41,170 nt of DNA from Bacillota bacterium (GTDB lineage: Bacteria > Bacillota > Clostridia > Oscillospirales > Acutalibacteraceae): positions 1-41,170 of the forward strand of contig JAEWYE010000092.1 in assembly GCA_023458755.1 (NCBI GenBank), given 5' to 3'. Position 1 is the first letter of the stretch. Each line of letters starts with the position of its first letter. The notes below the pieces were generated by a model. That model was not told the DNA's origin and did no database searches. It worked only from the letters and a program-made list of their open reading frames with translations. The position numbers were made by a program, and so were the translations under genes. Shown here in pieces: positions 32,436 to 41,170 of this stretch.

Positions 32436-32735
32436 ATGATTAAACATATTATTATTTGGGATTTTAAAGAAGGCTTTTCCGCCGAGGAAAACCGCAGCAA
32501 CGCGGAAAAAATCAAGGCGGGATTAGAGGGATTAAAAGGCCGTATCGACGGACTGACCGATATTCGCGTAATCATTGATACTCTTCCGTCAAGCACAGGA
32601 GGCTTTATGCTGGACAGTACTTTTGTGGATGAAGACGCGTTAAAGGGTTATCAGGTACACCCGGAGCATTTAAAAGTCGCGGATTTTGTTCACACGGCAA
32701 CGCAAAACCGCAAATGCATTGATTTTGAAGAATAA
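32436..32735 (+). CDS. Dabb-domain (stress-responsive dimeric alpha-beta barrel) protein
   Basis: The 99-residue protein is a single Dabb domain: MIKHIIIWDFK at the start, LKGYQVHPEHLKVADFV near the end. Dabb proteins form dimeric barrels; roles vary from stress response to catalysis. GAGAGGAAG precedes the ATG. It is likely cotranscribed with the NUDIX gene and ends before a terminator. Confidence 0.86.
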   Translation: MIKHIIIWDFKEGFSAEENRSNAEKIKAGLEGLKGRIDGLTDIRVIIDTLPSSTGGFMLDSTFVDEDALKGYQVHPEHLKVADFVHTATQNRKCIDFEE

Positions 32736-32759
32736 TGTAAAACAAAAGCACCAACAGCA

Positions 32760-32795
32760 AAAAAGGAGCTGACCAGAAATGGAAAGCTTCTTTTT
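32760..32795 (+). terminator. Terminator after NUDIX-Dabb
   Basis: AAAAAGGAGCT (32760-32770) pairs with AGCTTCTTTTT (32785-32795), one G-T pair, with a terminal T-run. Confidence 0.7.
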
Positions 32796-32900
32796 ATTTG
32801 TTTGGAATAATAACAAAACTTAATAGGAAAAGTTTGGTAATATTTCTTATTGAATAAATTGGAATTTATGTTACTATTAGAAAAAAGGAGGGTTGTTCAA

Positions 32901-33144
32901 GTGTGGCCACTCTTTTATAACAATGGAAGTAATCATGGGAACAGCTGGCTATTGGTTTCCGTGCTGATTATCGGTGGATTATTTATGATTTTTGGCACAA
33001 AGCTTATTTGGTATCTCCGTGAATATAAATATACGGAGGAAGTATCCGAACCTTCCGTGCGTTATAAACGATTTATGCGGGTGGGCGGCGTTCCTCCTAT
33101 TGTTAATCGGAATTGCTTATCTTGTAGTTCTGATCGTCACATAG
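32901..33144 (+). pseudogene. Frameshifted small two-helix membrane protein
   Basis: GTG 32901 follows GGAGGG and opens a frame with a membrane helix (SWLLVSVLIIGGLFMIFG) and a charged YLREYKYTEEV segment. After MRVGG the frame loses sense, but the +1 frame reads AAFLLLLIGIAYLVVLIVT and stops at 33142-33144. Removing one G from GGG 33083-33085 joins the two into an about 80-residue protein with two helices. The damage may be a true mutation, phase variation or a sequencing error. The uncorrected frame runs on to 33278 through the terminator, which is unlikely to be coding. Confidence 0.7.
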
Positions 33145-33174
33145 CAAAATCTATATTTCGAGTCTATATAACAG

Positions 33175-33210
33175 AAGCCGGATTAGAATCGAGTAATTCT
33201 AATCCGGCTT
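33175..33210 (+). terminator. Terminator after the small membrane gene
   Basis: A 15-bp perfect stem (33175-33189 with 33196-33210) including AAGCCGGATT/AATCCGGCTT, followed by TT. It sits between convergent genes and can work on both strands. Confidence 0.85.
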
Positions 33211-33240
33211 TTGTGCTTGTTATTAAATTGAGGTGGAGAT

Positions 33241-34524
33241 TTACTCCAGATTCATTTGATTCATCACCAAGCCGGTAATCAGCTTGGGATAGAAATACGT
33301 GGATTTCTGCGGCATCTTCTCCCCTGCCGCGGCAACGTCGCGGATTTCGCTCACACGTGTCGGATTTAAAATAAAGGTACACTGGCTGTCTCCCTTTTGT
33401 ACGGAAGAAATAGCTTCCTCAAACGAACGGGTGTAAGTCAGGTTAATTTGATTTGCCATGTTTTCAGCGTCAATACCTAAAATGCGCTCCAACACCAGAC
33501 TGTGGAGTACGGTAACATCCAACCCTTGCGAAGCAGCGCTCTTTTGCGGAAGGATCTCCTTCATCACGCCAATGTCTTTCAAGATGAGCAAGTTCCATTT
33601 TGTCCCGCCGTCATAAAACGCAAAGGCTTTTTTGCCCTGTCGGTACAGTGCATCCAAATTCGTTTCAATATCGGAAATGTTGTCCATCGGGAATACTTCA
33701 AAATATTGTTTGCATCCTTCCAGCAATGCCTGCGCGTCAAAGTTTTCCAGTCCGCGTACAAGGCGGTGTGTCGGGAAAACCACCAGACCGTCGTGCTGCA
33801 TGTCAACCAGCATCATCATCACATAATCCGGGTCGTCCCCTTCTTTGCTGATATTGTTTTCATGGCAGTAATTGCGGAAGTTAATCGCGGTTTCGTAGCG
33901 GTGATGACCGTCCGCGATATAAAGCTTGCGGTCTGCGAAATCTTCACAGATTGCATGAATTGCCACTAAATCATTTACAATCCACAAGCGGTGTGTAACC
34001 GCGCCGTCGCTGAATTCAAAGCGGGGCTTTCCGCCGGAAAGTGCGTCAATTCGTTTGAGTGTGGTATGCTCTTCGTCCATATAGAGCGAATATATTTGAC
34101 TGAAATTACAGAACGTGGTTTTCATAAGATTGAAGCGGTCCTGCTTTGCCTTGCTGAGGGTTTCTTCATGCGGAAGAACTACACCTTTGCTGAAATCCTC
34201 CACTTTTACACGGCAGATCACGCCTTTCACGCGTTTGGTTTCTCCGTAAGCCTTGAATTCTTCCTCGTAGATATAGATTGCGGGAGCAGTATCCTGCTTT
34301 AAAATACCCTGTTTCTCCCACTCGCGCAGAATCGTTCCGGCCTCATCATAGGGATTATCCCCTTTGGGCAGCTCCAACCGGATAACGTTATGTTCATTCG
34401 TATTCAAAAATTCTCTGCGCTGTTCCTCACTGATGATGTCATAAGGCGGACAGGTAAGGGTGGAAATGTCACCGGCTTTTTCTGGATTGAACCGTAATGC
34501 ACGAAAAGGTTTTATTTCTGCCAT
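33241..34524 (-). CDS. DUF1015 family protein
   Basis: The 427-residue protein has the DUF1015 features: an N-terminal CPPYDI motif, LELPKGD, and a central YIADGHHRYETA. Its biochemical role is not established; relatives often lie near serine-biosynthesis genes, but none are here. ATG at 34524 follows AAAGGAAG; the frame is open 8 codons longer. Its promoter is at 34611-34639. Confidence 0.88.
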   Translation of the reverse strand: MAEIKPFRALRFNPEKAGDISTLTCPPYDIISEEQRREFLNTNEHNVIRLELPKGDNPYDEAGTILREWEKQGILKQDTAPAIYIYEEEFKAYGETKRVKGVICRVKVEDFSKGVVLPHEETLSKAKQDRFNLMKTTFCNFSQIYSLYMDEEHTTLKRIDALSGGKPRFEFSDGAVTHRLWIVNDLVAIHAICEDFADRKLYIADGHHRYETAINFRNYCHENNISKEGDDPDYVMMMLVDMQHDGLVVFPTHRLVRGLENFDAQALLEGCKQYFEVFPMDNISDIETNLDALYRQGKKAFAFYDGGTKWNLLILKDIGVMKEILPQKSAASQGLDVTVLHSLVLERILGIDAENMANQINLTYTRSFEEAISSVQKGDSQCTFILNPTRVSEIRDVAAAGEKMPQKSTYFYPKLITGLVMNQMNLE

Positions 34525-34851
34525 GCTTGTAATCTTCCTTTCAAACACATACGAAAATCACATATGGAACCTCGTATGACTGCTTTTCTTGATCTATAGT
34601 TCTGTTTATTATTTTAGTATGTTAAAGCGAGTTAGTCAAGAAAAACACATGTTACATGCTTTTTAAAAAATATCAAATATAGAAGATTTAAGCAAATTTT
34701 TTAAAATTATGCCTATTCTATACAAAATTAAAAAAAAAAAGCGGAAATCTTCAAAGAATGTTTACATTTTCCCTGTTGTGACTTGGTATCATATAATGGT
34801 TGCATAGATTCGGTTGTGAAACGTTGAAACATAATTTAGGAGGGATATCAG
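34525..34851. other. Divergent intergenic region with two promoters
   Basis: On the minus strand -35 TTGACT (34634-34639), 17-nt spacer and -10 TAAAAT (34611-34616) face the DUF1015 gene. On the plus strand -10 TATAAT (34792-34797) faces the ABC operon, with no good -35. An 11-A run lies around 34730-34740. No gene is seen. Confidence 0.6.
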
Positions 34852-35883
34852 ATGATCGAGGTCAAAAACCTCACAAAGCGCTACGGTGAAAACGTCGCTT
34901 TGAACCATGTCAGCTTTTCGGTTGATGAAGGAACCATTCTGGGCTTTTTGGGGCCTAACGGCGCCGGTAAATCTACCACAATGAATATCATTACCGGTTA
35001 TCTTTCGGCCAGTGAGGGCGAAGTGTCAGTGGGCGGCTATAACACACTGGACAACCCAAACGAGGTAAAAAAACTAATCGGCTATTTGCCGGAACTTCCG
35101 CCGCTTTACATGGATATGACGGTAAAGGAATACCTGAATTTCATGTATGATTTAAAGAGAGTTACCCTTCCCCGCGAAAAACATATTAAAGAAATTTGCT
35201 CGTTGGTAAAAATTCAAAATGTATATACCCGCTTAATCGGGAACCTTTCCAAAGGTTACAAACAGCGTGTCGGCATTGCACAGGCACTTTTGGGTAATCC
35301 GTCGGTTCTTATTTTGGACGAGCCTACCGTTGGCTTGGACCCGAAACAGATTATCGAAATCCGTAATCTGATTAAGAGCCTCGGCAGAAACCACACCATT
35401 ATTTTAAGTTCGCATATTCTTCCTGAAATTCAGGCGGTCTGTGAGCGCGTAATTGTTATCAACAACGGTACGTTGGTTGCGGACGGTACGACAGACAGTT
35501 TATCCCACAATCTTACAAACGACCACAGACTTATGGTTCGAATCGACGGACCGGAAAATGATGTAAAACATGCGATTTTGTCTATGGAGAATGTGGTGGA
35601 AGTAGTTTCCTACGGTCAAAAAGAAAAGAGCCTAACTGTATTTGATTATTCCGTTGAGGGCACGGAAGGCGTAGATCTGCGCCGTAATTTGTTTGCCCTT
35701 ATGGCTCGCAAAGGCTGGCCGATTTTAGCGCTCAAAAATAATGACCTTACGTTGGAAGATGTTTTCCTGCGCCTGACAAGCGGCGATATAGAAACCTATA
35801 TTCCCAAGAAAAAGGCTTCTTCCGTAAAGCCGGATGATTTGGTATTCGGCGAAAAAACAGAGAAGGGTGGAGCAACGAAATGA
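34852..35883 (+). CDS. ABC transporter ATP-binding protein, GldA-like
   Basis: The 343-residue ATPase has Walker A GPNGAGKST (residues 36-44), signature LSKGYKQRVGIAQAL and Walker B VLILDEPTVGLD, then an extra C-terminal domain of about 100 residues. This is the ABC-2 family form that pairs with GldF-like permeases. AGGAGGG precedes the ATG. It overlaps the permease start by 4 nt. First gene of a four-gene operon. Confidence 0.9.
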   Translation: MIEVKNLTKRYGENVALNHVSFSVDEGTILGFLGPNGAGKSTTMNIITGYLSASEGEVSVGGYNTLDNPNEVKKLIGYLPELPPLYMDMTVKEYLNFMYDLKRVTLPREKHIKEICSLVKIQNVYTRLIGNLSKGYKQRVGIAQALLGNPSVLILDEPTVGLDPKQIIEIRNLIKSLGRNHTIILSSHILPEIQAVCERVIVINNGTLVADGTTDSLSHNLTNDHRLMVRIDGPENDVKHAILSMENVVEVVSYGQKEKSLTVFDYSVEGTEGVDLRRNLFALMARKGWPILALKNNDLTLEDVFLRLTSGDIETYIPKKKASSVKPDDLVFGEKTEKGGATK

Positions 35884-36587
35884 GAGCAATTCTAAAAAGA
35901 GAGTTAAAATCCTATTTTTCCTCCCCAATCGGTTATGTTTGTGTCGCTGTTTTGCTGGCACTGTTCGGTTTCTATTTTTTCCAGGTTATGCTTATGGGTT
36001 CTTCTTCTTATGTGGGCAGCGTATATAGCACCATGTTCCTTTGGAGCATGATGATTATTCCAATTCTTACCATGAAGAGTATGAGTGAAGATAAGCGAAA
36101 CAAAACCGATCAAGCGCTTTTAACTGCTCCGGTCAGCGTAACTTCTATTGTGCTGGGCAAATTTTTTGCCGCGTTCTTTGTGTTTGGTATCGCCATGATC
36201 GGCAGTTTACTCCCCGTTTTCATTATTTCTTTCTTTGCCTCTAACTTTGGCTGGGGAATTGTGTTCGGCAATTTACTGGGTTCCCTGTTCTATGGGGCCG
36301 CCATGATTGCCATCGGTGTATTTATTTCCAGCTTGACCGAAAGCCAAATTATTGCCGCTATCGGAACCTTTATTATTTCCATTTTTTTAATGGTTATCGA
36401 TCAGGTTTCCGGTTCTACGGGCAACGCGGCTTTATCTACCGTAGTAGGTTGGATTTCCTTTAATTCGCGTTATCAGCCCTTTACTACGGGAATGTTTGAT
36501 ATTTCCAGTGTTGTTTTCTTCTTTAGTGTGGCTGCGATATTTATCTTCCTCGCCGCCCGCAAGCTTGAAAGCAAAAGATGGAGCTAA
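35880..36587 (+). CDS. ABC-2 type permease, GldF-like
   Basis: The 235-residue membrane protein has six predicted helices and starts MRAILKRELKSYFSSPIGYV, typical of ABC-2/GldF permeases. It is coupled to the ATPase by an ATGA overlap and followed by GldG-like after 15 nt. Its cargo is unknown. Confidence 0.88.
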   Translation: MRAILKRELKSYFSSPIGYVCVAVLLALFGFYFFQVMLMGSSSYVGSVYSTMFLWSMMIIPILTMKSMSEDKRNKTDQALLTAPVSVTSIVLGKFFAAFFVFGIAMIGSLLPVFIISFFASNFGWGIVFGNLLGSLFYGAAMIAIGVFISSLTESQIIAAIGTFIISIFLMVIDQVSGSTGNAALSTVVGWISFNSRYQPFTTGMFDISSVVFFFSVAAIFIFLAARKLESKRWS

Positions 36588-36602
36588 GGGAGGGTGAATG
36601 AA

Positions 36603-38222
36603 ATGAATAACGAAAAAAATACCAATACTCCTGCCGAGAATGAAGAACTGAATGAGATTCAGGAAGCAGAAGAAGTCAAAGCGGAGGAACAGGAAGTCCA
36701 AAGTGCGGATGGCACGGAGGATGTAGTATTTGAAGTAAAGAAGAAAAAAGACCGGAAAACATTCCATGAATTTCTCAGAAGCCCGAAATTTAAACACGGC
36801 GGCATTGCTACCGCGTTTACAGCCGGATTCATCGCGATTGTTATCTTATTGAATGTTGTGGTTTCCATATTAACCACCCGCTTCCCGTCTATGAATATCG
36901 ATATGACAAAATCCGGAACCAACACCCTTTCTGAGCAGTCGATAAAGGTTGCGCAGGCAGTAAAATATGATACAACCCTTTACATTATTGGTACCGAACA
37001 ACAGGTAAAGGGTGACAGCAACTATAGCCAGGTGGCATCGCTTGCCGCGAAATTTGCAGAGAAAAACAATAAAATTAAAGTTTCTTTTGTTGATATCGAA
37101 AAAGATCCCACATTTGCAACCAAGAATTCCATTACCGAGACACTTTCTGCCGGTGAAGTGGTGGTAAAGTCCGAAAAACGCAACCGCGTTCTGACGCAGA
37201 ATGATTTATTTACCTCCCAGCAGGATAGCACGACCGGTGAAACGGTATATTATTCGCAGGTTGACAGCGCACTTGCTTCCGCGGTTAATCAGGTGAATTC
37301 TGATACGCTTCCCGTTGCTGCATTTGAAACCGGGCATTCACCTTTGGTCGATGCTTCCGCGTTTAAAACTTTGCTGAGCAATAATAATTTTGAAACAAAA
37401 GACTTCAACAGCTTAACCGACGCCGTTCCGGAAAACGCACAACTGTTGGTAATTCCGGCCCCTTCTACCGATTATACCGACGCGGAACTGCAAAAGTTGG
37501 ACGCATTTTTAAGCAACACGAAGGTTGCAGGAAGTCGTTCATTGGTTGTCACTTTTGACCCAAGTCAGGCGGCCATGCCAAAATTGGCAAACTTCCTGAA
37601 AGAGTGGGGTATCTCGGTAAAGACTGCTACCGTCATTGCGGAAACAGATGCATCGAAAGTCGTTTCGAGCCAATATCCGAGCTACATTTTAACCCAGATC
37701 GGAACAAAACTTGCCTTGGGCGGAAAATCGGATTACAACTATGTGGTTATGCCGCAGACATGCCCGATTGATGTATTGTTTGATACGCAGGGCGATGTTA
37801 CCGCGTATTCTCTTGCCACATCTTATGAGAGTTCCTATCTTGCTACGGCGAAGACTTCAGACGCTTCCAAGAAAGCTTCTTACAATACCGCCGCTCTTGC
37901 CCAGAAGAGCATCAGCGTCAGCGGAAAGAGTTATAAAGCGAATGTTGTTGCTTTAGGCAGCTCCGCTATGCTGAGCAGCAGTTTTCTGAATGCCTCTGCT
38001 TTTGGCGACTCGAAGTATGTGATTGACCTGATGCGGTACGGTACCGGAACATCCAATAACGACACAGGGGTAACGATTACTCCGGTACAGACCAATGTTA
38101 CGGATATCACCATCAATTCAGCGGTTGCGACTGGCTTAGGTCTTGGTGTATTTACCATTCTGATTCCGCTTTGTGTGCTTATAGCAGGCATCTTCGTCTA
38201 CTTAAGGAGGAGGCACCTGTAA
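36603..38222 (+). CDS. GldG-family ABC-associated membrane protein
   Basis: The 539-residue protein has an acidic cytosolic N-terminus (about 1-60), one helix (about 67-87), a large extracytoplasmic GldG-type domain and a C-terminal helix ending YLRRRHL. In Bacteroidetes GldA-GldF-GldG are tied to gliding; in Clostridia similar operons are of unknown function. ATG at 36603 follows GGGAGGG; GTG at 36594 would fall within the ribosome-binding region. Confidence 0.85.
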   Translation: MNNEKNTNTPAENEELNEIQEAEEVKAEEQEVQSADGTEDVVFEVKKKKDRKTFHEFLRSPKFKHGGIATAFTAGFIAIVILLNVVVSILTTRFPSMNIDMTKSGTNTLSEQSIKVAQAVKYDTTLYIIGTEQQVKGDSNYSQVASLAAKFAEKNNKIKVSFVDIEKDPTFATKNSITETLSAGEVVVKSEKRNRVLTQNDLFTSQQDSTTGETVYYSQVDSALASAVNQVNSDTLPVAAFETGHSPLVDASAFKTLLSNNNFETKDFNSLTDAVPENAQLLVIPAPSTDYTDAELQKLDAFLSNTKVAGSRSLVVTFDPSQAAMPKLANFLKEWGISVKTATVIAETDASKVVSSQYPSYILTQIGTKLALGGKSDYNYVVMPQTCPIDVLFDTQGDVTAYSLATSYESSYLATAKTSDASKKASYNTAALAQKSISVSGKSYKANVVALGSSAMLSSSFLNASAFGDSKYVIDLMRYGTGTSNNDTGVTITPVQTNVTDITINSAVATGLGLGVFTILIPLCVLIAGIFVYLRRRHL

Positions 38223-39718
38223 TGAAAAGCTCTACAAGAAATTTAGTTATTGTAGCGGCAATCGTCGTTGTTTTAGGCGGAGCAGTGGCTGCACTGGCTC
38301 TGACCGGCGGTCAAGGGACTCAGACTTCGTCGTCTGAGACCAGCAGCGCCAACACGATCAATCTGGTTTCGAAAAAAACGGATGATATTGTTTCCATGCA
38401 GGTTACGAACAAAAAGGGAAGCTATACCATCGTGCCGAAAACCTCCGGCGTTACGACCAGCACCGCTTCTACCGCCAGCAGTTCTTCGGAAGCCGAATAT
38501 ACCGTAAAAGAACTCACCGGTGTTCCGGTGGATTCCTCTGTCGTTTCCAATGTTGTAAAGATGGGTTACAGCCTTGCCGCATCGAAAAACATCGGAACGG
38601 TTTCCGATTTGAGTATCTATGGATTGGATAGCCCGCAGGCAACGGTGAAAATCAATTTTAAAGATAATACCACCTATAACTATAAAATCGGCAATGTTTC
38701 ACCGACCGATAGTACGAGCTATTATATGTGTGCTGAGAATTCTAAAAATGTGTATATTGTTTCTATTGACAGCTCTATGCTGGAAAATAAGTACACGTTT
38801 GTGCAAAAAACAATTCTCTCCATTGCGCCGGATACTTCCACCAGTTCAGATTCCACCAGCTCCGGCACAGCGTCCAACGATTTTACAAAGCTGGATTTTT
38901 CCGGTACAAACTTCCCAAAGAGTGTTTCCATCAGCAAGGATGCAACCAGCACTTACGTGATTACGGCTCCTTCTAAATTTGATGTTGAAACTACTCCTCT
39001 TACCAGTATAACATCTGCACTCGAAAATTTAAGTGCGAGTGACGTAGCGGAAATTAATCCGGATGCGGCAACCTTGAAAAAATACGGACTGGATAAACCT
39101 TCCGCGATTATTTCATTTACTGTAAACAAGAAGAACTATAAGCTTTCTGCCGGCAATAAAAAAGACAGCAGCCGCTATGTGATGCTTGACGGCGTGAATG
39201 TGATTTATCTTGTTACCAATGACTCTGTGAGCTCATGGGCAGACACAAGCCTTTATAAGCTGAGAAGCAAATTTGTCTGCCTGCCAATGATCACGGACGT
39301 TGCCGGTATGACAGTGACCGCCGGCTCCGATGTGAACACGTTCAACATCGCAAGAACCAAGGATGAGAAGAATTCCACCCAAGATTCACCGGCTTATACG
39401 TATGCGCTTACCGGAAACGGCGGTAAAAAATTGACGTTTGATCCAAACTTCAAGAACTTCTATCAGACAATCATCGGGATTTGTCTGGTTGAGGAGTCCG
39501 ACAAGCAGCCGACCGGAGCACCGGCCATTACGATTGAGTATAAATACTATTCCGGTACAAAACGTACTGTACAGTTTTACAGTGCGGGCGACCGCCGGTA
39601 CACTGCGGTAGTAGACGGCGTGGTAAGCGGACTGGTGAAATCGAGCGATGTAGAAGCGATCACTGCAAATGTTAAAAAGATGCAAAACAACGAACTGATT
39701 CCAGGCAGTGCATCCTAA
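38222..39718 (+). CDS. DUF4340-domain membrane-anchored protein
   Basis: The 498-residue protein has one N-terminal helix (residues about 8-30), a Ser/Thr-rich linker and two regions with the DUF4340 pattern, seen as YGLDSP and YGLDKP repeats. Its start overlaps the GldG stop by one base (TAATG), with AAGGAGGAGG upstream. ATG 38222 is preferred over the open 38171. The protein likely stays outside the membrane as a partner of the GldG-like subunit. Confidence 0.84.
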   Translation: MKSSTRNLVIVAAIVVVLGGAVAALALTGGQGTQTSSSETSSANTINLVSKKTDDIVSMQVTNKKGSYTIVPKTSGVTTSTASTASSSSEAEYTVKELTGVPVDSSVVSNVVKMGYSLAASKNIGTVSDLSIYGLDSPQATVKINFKDNTTYNYKIGNVSPTDSTSYYMCAENSKNVYIVSIDSSMLENKYTFVQKTILSIAPDTSTSSDSTSSGTASNDFTKLDFSGTNFPKSVSISKDATSTYVITAPSKFDVETTPLTSITSALENLSASDVAEINPDAATLKKYGLDKPSAIISFTVNKKNYKLSAGNKKDSSRYVMLDGVNVIYLVTNDSVSSWADTSLYKLRSKFVCLPMITDVAGMTVTAGSDVNTFNIARTKDEKNSTQDSPAYTYALTGNGGKKLTFDPNFKNFYQTIIGICLVEESDKQPTGAPAITIEYKYYSGTKRTVQFYSAGDRRYTAVVDGVVSGLVKSSDVEAITANVKKMQNNELIPGSAS

Positions 39719-39729
39719 CCATTACAACG

Positions 39730-39766
39730 AACGCCCGCAGGGATATTTTCCTTGCGGGCGTTTTTT
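39730..39766 (+). terminator. Terminator of the Gld-like operon
   Basis: AACGCCCGCA (39730-39739) pairs with TGCGGGCGTT (39753-39762) and is followed by a T-run to 39766. Confidence 0.92.
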
Positions 39767-39820
39767 ATACATCATGCCTGTTGTTGAGTTTTTTGTCTGC
39801 GCGTTTATTTTTAACTTGTA

Positions 39821-40129
39821 TTATATTCCGATTTCATTTACGGTGCGGCACAGCTTTTTCCAATCCGAAACGCAGGCCTGCAGGTAGGCTCTCCCCGCTT
39901 CCGTAATACGGTAGTATTTGCGCGGTGGGCCGTTGGAGGTATCGCCAAGGTAGGTTTCGGTGTGGCCATCCGCATTCAGGCGGCGCAGAATCGCGTAGAT
40001 GGTGCTTTGGTCAACCTCCGGGAAAAAGGTTCCCATGCTTTTTAAAATCTCGTAGCCGTAAGGCTCCTGATCGGCTACTTCGTGCAGAATGCACATTTCA
40101 AGAATCCCCTTTTTCATCTGCACGTTCAT
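39821..40129 (-). CDS. PadR-family transcriptional regulator
   Basis: The 102-residue protein is a PadR winged helix: GILEMCIL, PYGYEILK, STIYAILRRL and a GPPRKYYRIT wing. Such regulators repress nearby membrane or transporter genes. ATG 40129 follows AAAGGAGG inside the HAAS gene. It overlaps the end of that gene by 32 nt. Confidence 0.9.
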   Translation of the reverse strand: MNVQMKKGILEMCILHEVADQEPYGYEILKSMGTFFPEVDQSTIYAILRRLNADGHTETYLGDTSNGPPRKYYRITEAGRAYLQACVSDWKKLCRTVNEIGI

Positions 40130-41170
40130 AACGGAATCCTCCTTTCGCCTTTCGTTTGCGCCTAAGGAAATCAAGAAGTGTAAACAATAAAAACAAGACC
40201 GCGGCTGTTGCATTTTGTAAAATCGCAAAACGGATAGCCACAAAAATATCGCGGGCGAAGTCTTGTACATTTTCAATACCGCAAGATAAAACTTGGATCA
40301 AGTTAAGAATGGAACAAAGGATGATTGTATGAATAAAGATCAGCCATTTGAAGTTTGAGTTTTTTTGAGACGAATAAAAGGTTGTTAAAATACCGCTGAA
40401 TATGGTAAGCGTAAACAAAATTGCAGACACATTTGCGATAATAGAAATCAAAAACATCAATTCATTTCCGTCAGGATAGCGGTTCATCAATAGGGTGTAT
40501 TCTTTTAGAACAAGCCAGACCAATCCGCTTGTCAGTATAGCTATGAAGATGTAGGACAAAACCAGAATAATTTTTACCCCTCGTAAGGTTTTTACCTGCA
40601 CGGGGTAACCGGCACGGACTGCGAAAAGGAAGCCCAAAAAGATTAAAATTATCGAGTATACCCAAACAGTGCCGTCAGAAGGAAGCCTTGCAATATAGTC
40701 ATAAGCTAGATAATAACCAAAGAAGAGCGATGTAAGTAGTACAAGGATGTAATAACGCCAACCGGAGAGCCAGCTTTGCCGAGCGCGATAGAGTTTGGAT
40801 GGGTTATCGGTTGAAATTCCAAATTTTGATATATTCCCAGTAAAGATGATTACCTGAATCAGAAGCGGAAGCAAAAAAAGGAAAGCAGACGGAAAAAGCG
40901 ATGAATTATGAGCTATAAATGGAAACAGCAAAAATAACAGAAAAACCGTTATGGTAAGGACACATTTGAACCGTATTGGGATTGTCCATTGATGGTTGGC
41001 ACAGTTACTTTCAAGAAGTTCCCTTGCCACGCTTTCGGGGCTGCCGAACTCGGCGCAAAGCTCGCTTTCACTCTTTCCTTCGGCTATGCCTGTGTCAAAA
41101 AATTCTGTGTAGTCTGCCAAGATATCGTTTGCCTGTTGCTGTGAGAAATTTGCTTTTAATGTTCGCTCTA
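40098..41170 (-). CDS. HAAS-domain (DUF1700-like) membrane protein, partial
   Basis: The frame is open from the right edge of the window; the true start lies outside. The visible N-terminal part reads ADYTEFFDTGIAEGKSESE and CAEFGSPESVARELL, a HAAS-type domain that usually partners PadR regulators. About eight to nine membrane helices follow, ending in a basic tail. Here it comes before padR in transcription order and overlaps it, the opposite of the commoner padR-first order. A TTG at 41120 is not a believable start, since the frame continues upstream. Confidence 0.8.
   Translation of the reverse strand, partial: ERTLKANFSQQQANDILADYTEFFDTGIAEGKSESELCAEFGSPESVARELLESNCANHQWTIPIRFKCVLTITVFLLFLLFPFIAHNSSLFPSAFLFLLPLLIQVIIFTGNISKFGISTDNPSKLYRARQSWLSGWRYYILVLLTSLFFGYYLAYDYIARLPSDGTVWVYSIILIFLGFLFAVRAGYPVQVKTLRGVKIILVLSYIFIAILTSGLVWLVLKEYTLLMNRYPDGNELMFLISIIANVSAILFTLTIFSGILTTFYSSQKNSNFKWLIFIHTIILCSILNLIQVLSCGIENVQDFARDIFVAIRFAILQNATAAVLFLLFTLLDFLRRKRKAKGGFRYERADEKGDS

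Noticed and set aside
33145..33278. C-terminal extension of the small membrane gene in its original frame
   Set aside because: It reads through a strong terminator hairpin and into the convergent gene, so it is an artefact of the frameshift.
34816..34832. GTGAAACGTTGAAACA as a parS site
   Set aside because: It has two same-direction GAAAC half-sites rather than the parS palindrome.
1..41170. CRISPR array, rRNA operon or prophage
   Set aside because: No regularly spaced repeats, rRNA segments or phage genes were seen.

Overview
The window is the replication-origin region of a Firmicutes chromosome, most likely a spore-forming, low-to-mid-GC member of the Clostridia close to Oscillospiraceae/Acutalibacteraceae. 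Evidence for this is the conserved order rpmH / dnaA-dnaN-rlbA-recF-remB-gyrB-gyrA on one side and rnpA-yidD-yidC-jag-mnmE-mnmG-rsmG-noc-parA-parB on the other, a forespore protein gene (tlp), strong AGGAGG ribosome-binding sites and several TTG/GTG starts. The species cannot be fixed from the sequence alone.

Layout. 1-116 holds the 3' end of a transposase-like gene. 199-3312 is a three-gene minus-strand operon (ABC permease, ABC ATPase, stand-alone condensation-domain protein) behind a consensus promoter. 3544-5083 holds a GNAT acetyltransferase, tlp, a three-tRNA operon (Met-CAT, Glu-TTC, Val-CAC) and a partial copy of the tRNA-Val 3' end. 5313-7409 has an acyl-ACP thioesterase and serS. 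7493-17341 is the leftward origin block: parB, parA, noc, rsmG, mnmG, mnmE, jag, yidC, yidD, rnpA and rpmH, with two perfect parS sites. The origin is at about 17.4-19.5 kb around dnaA; the dnaA-dnaN gap carries a cluster of DnaA-box-like 9-mers followed by AT-rich DNA.

Rightward on the plus strand are dnaN, rlbA, recF, remB, two zinc-ribbon membrane proteins, gyrB, three YcxB-like membrane proteins and gyrA. gyrB is flanked by two identical 17-bp palindromes. Beyond gyrA lie a Ser-rich lipoprotein, an M14 carboxypeptidase, a NUDIX hydrolase, a Dabb protein, a frameshifted two-helix membrane gene, a DUF1015 protein, a four-gene GldA/GldF/GldG/DUF4340 ABC-type operon, and an overlapping HAAS-domain protein/PadR regulator pair that runs off the right end.

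How it fits together. In the origin core most genes point away from dnaA, as expected for co-directional replication and transcription. Initiation (DnaA, DnaN), recombinational repair (RecF), supercoiling (GyrAB), segregation (ParABS), division-site nucleoid occlusion (Noc), tRNA-U34 and 16S rRNA modification (MnmE/MnmG/RsmG) and membrane-protein insertion (YidC/YidD/Jag) are grouped as in many Firmicutes. The least understood parts are the repeated palindromes, the gyrase-adjacent small membrane proteins, the condensation/ABC operon and the tRNA-Val relic. I found no convincing wholly new system; the best candidates are listed as findings.
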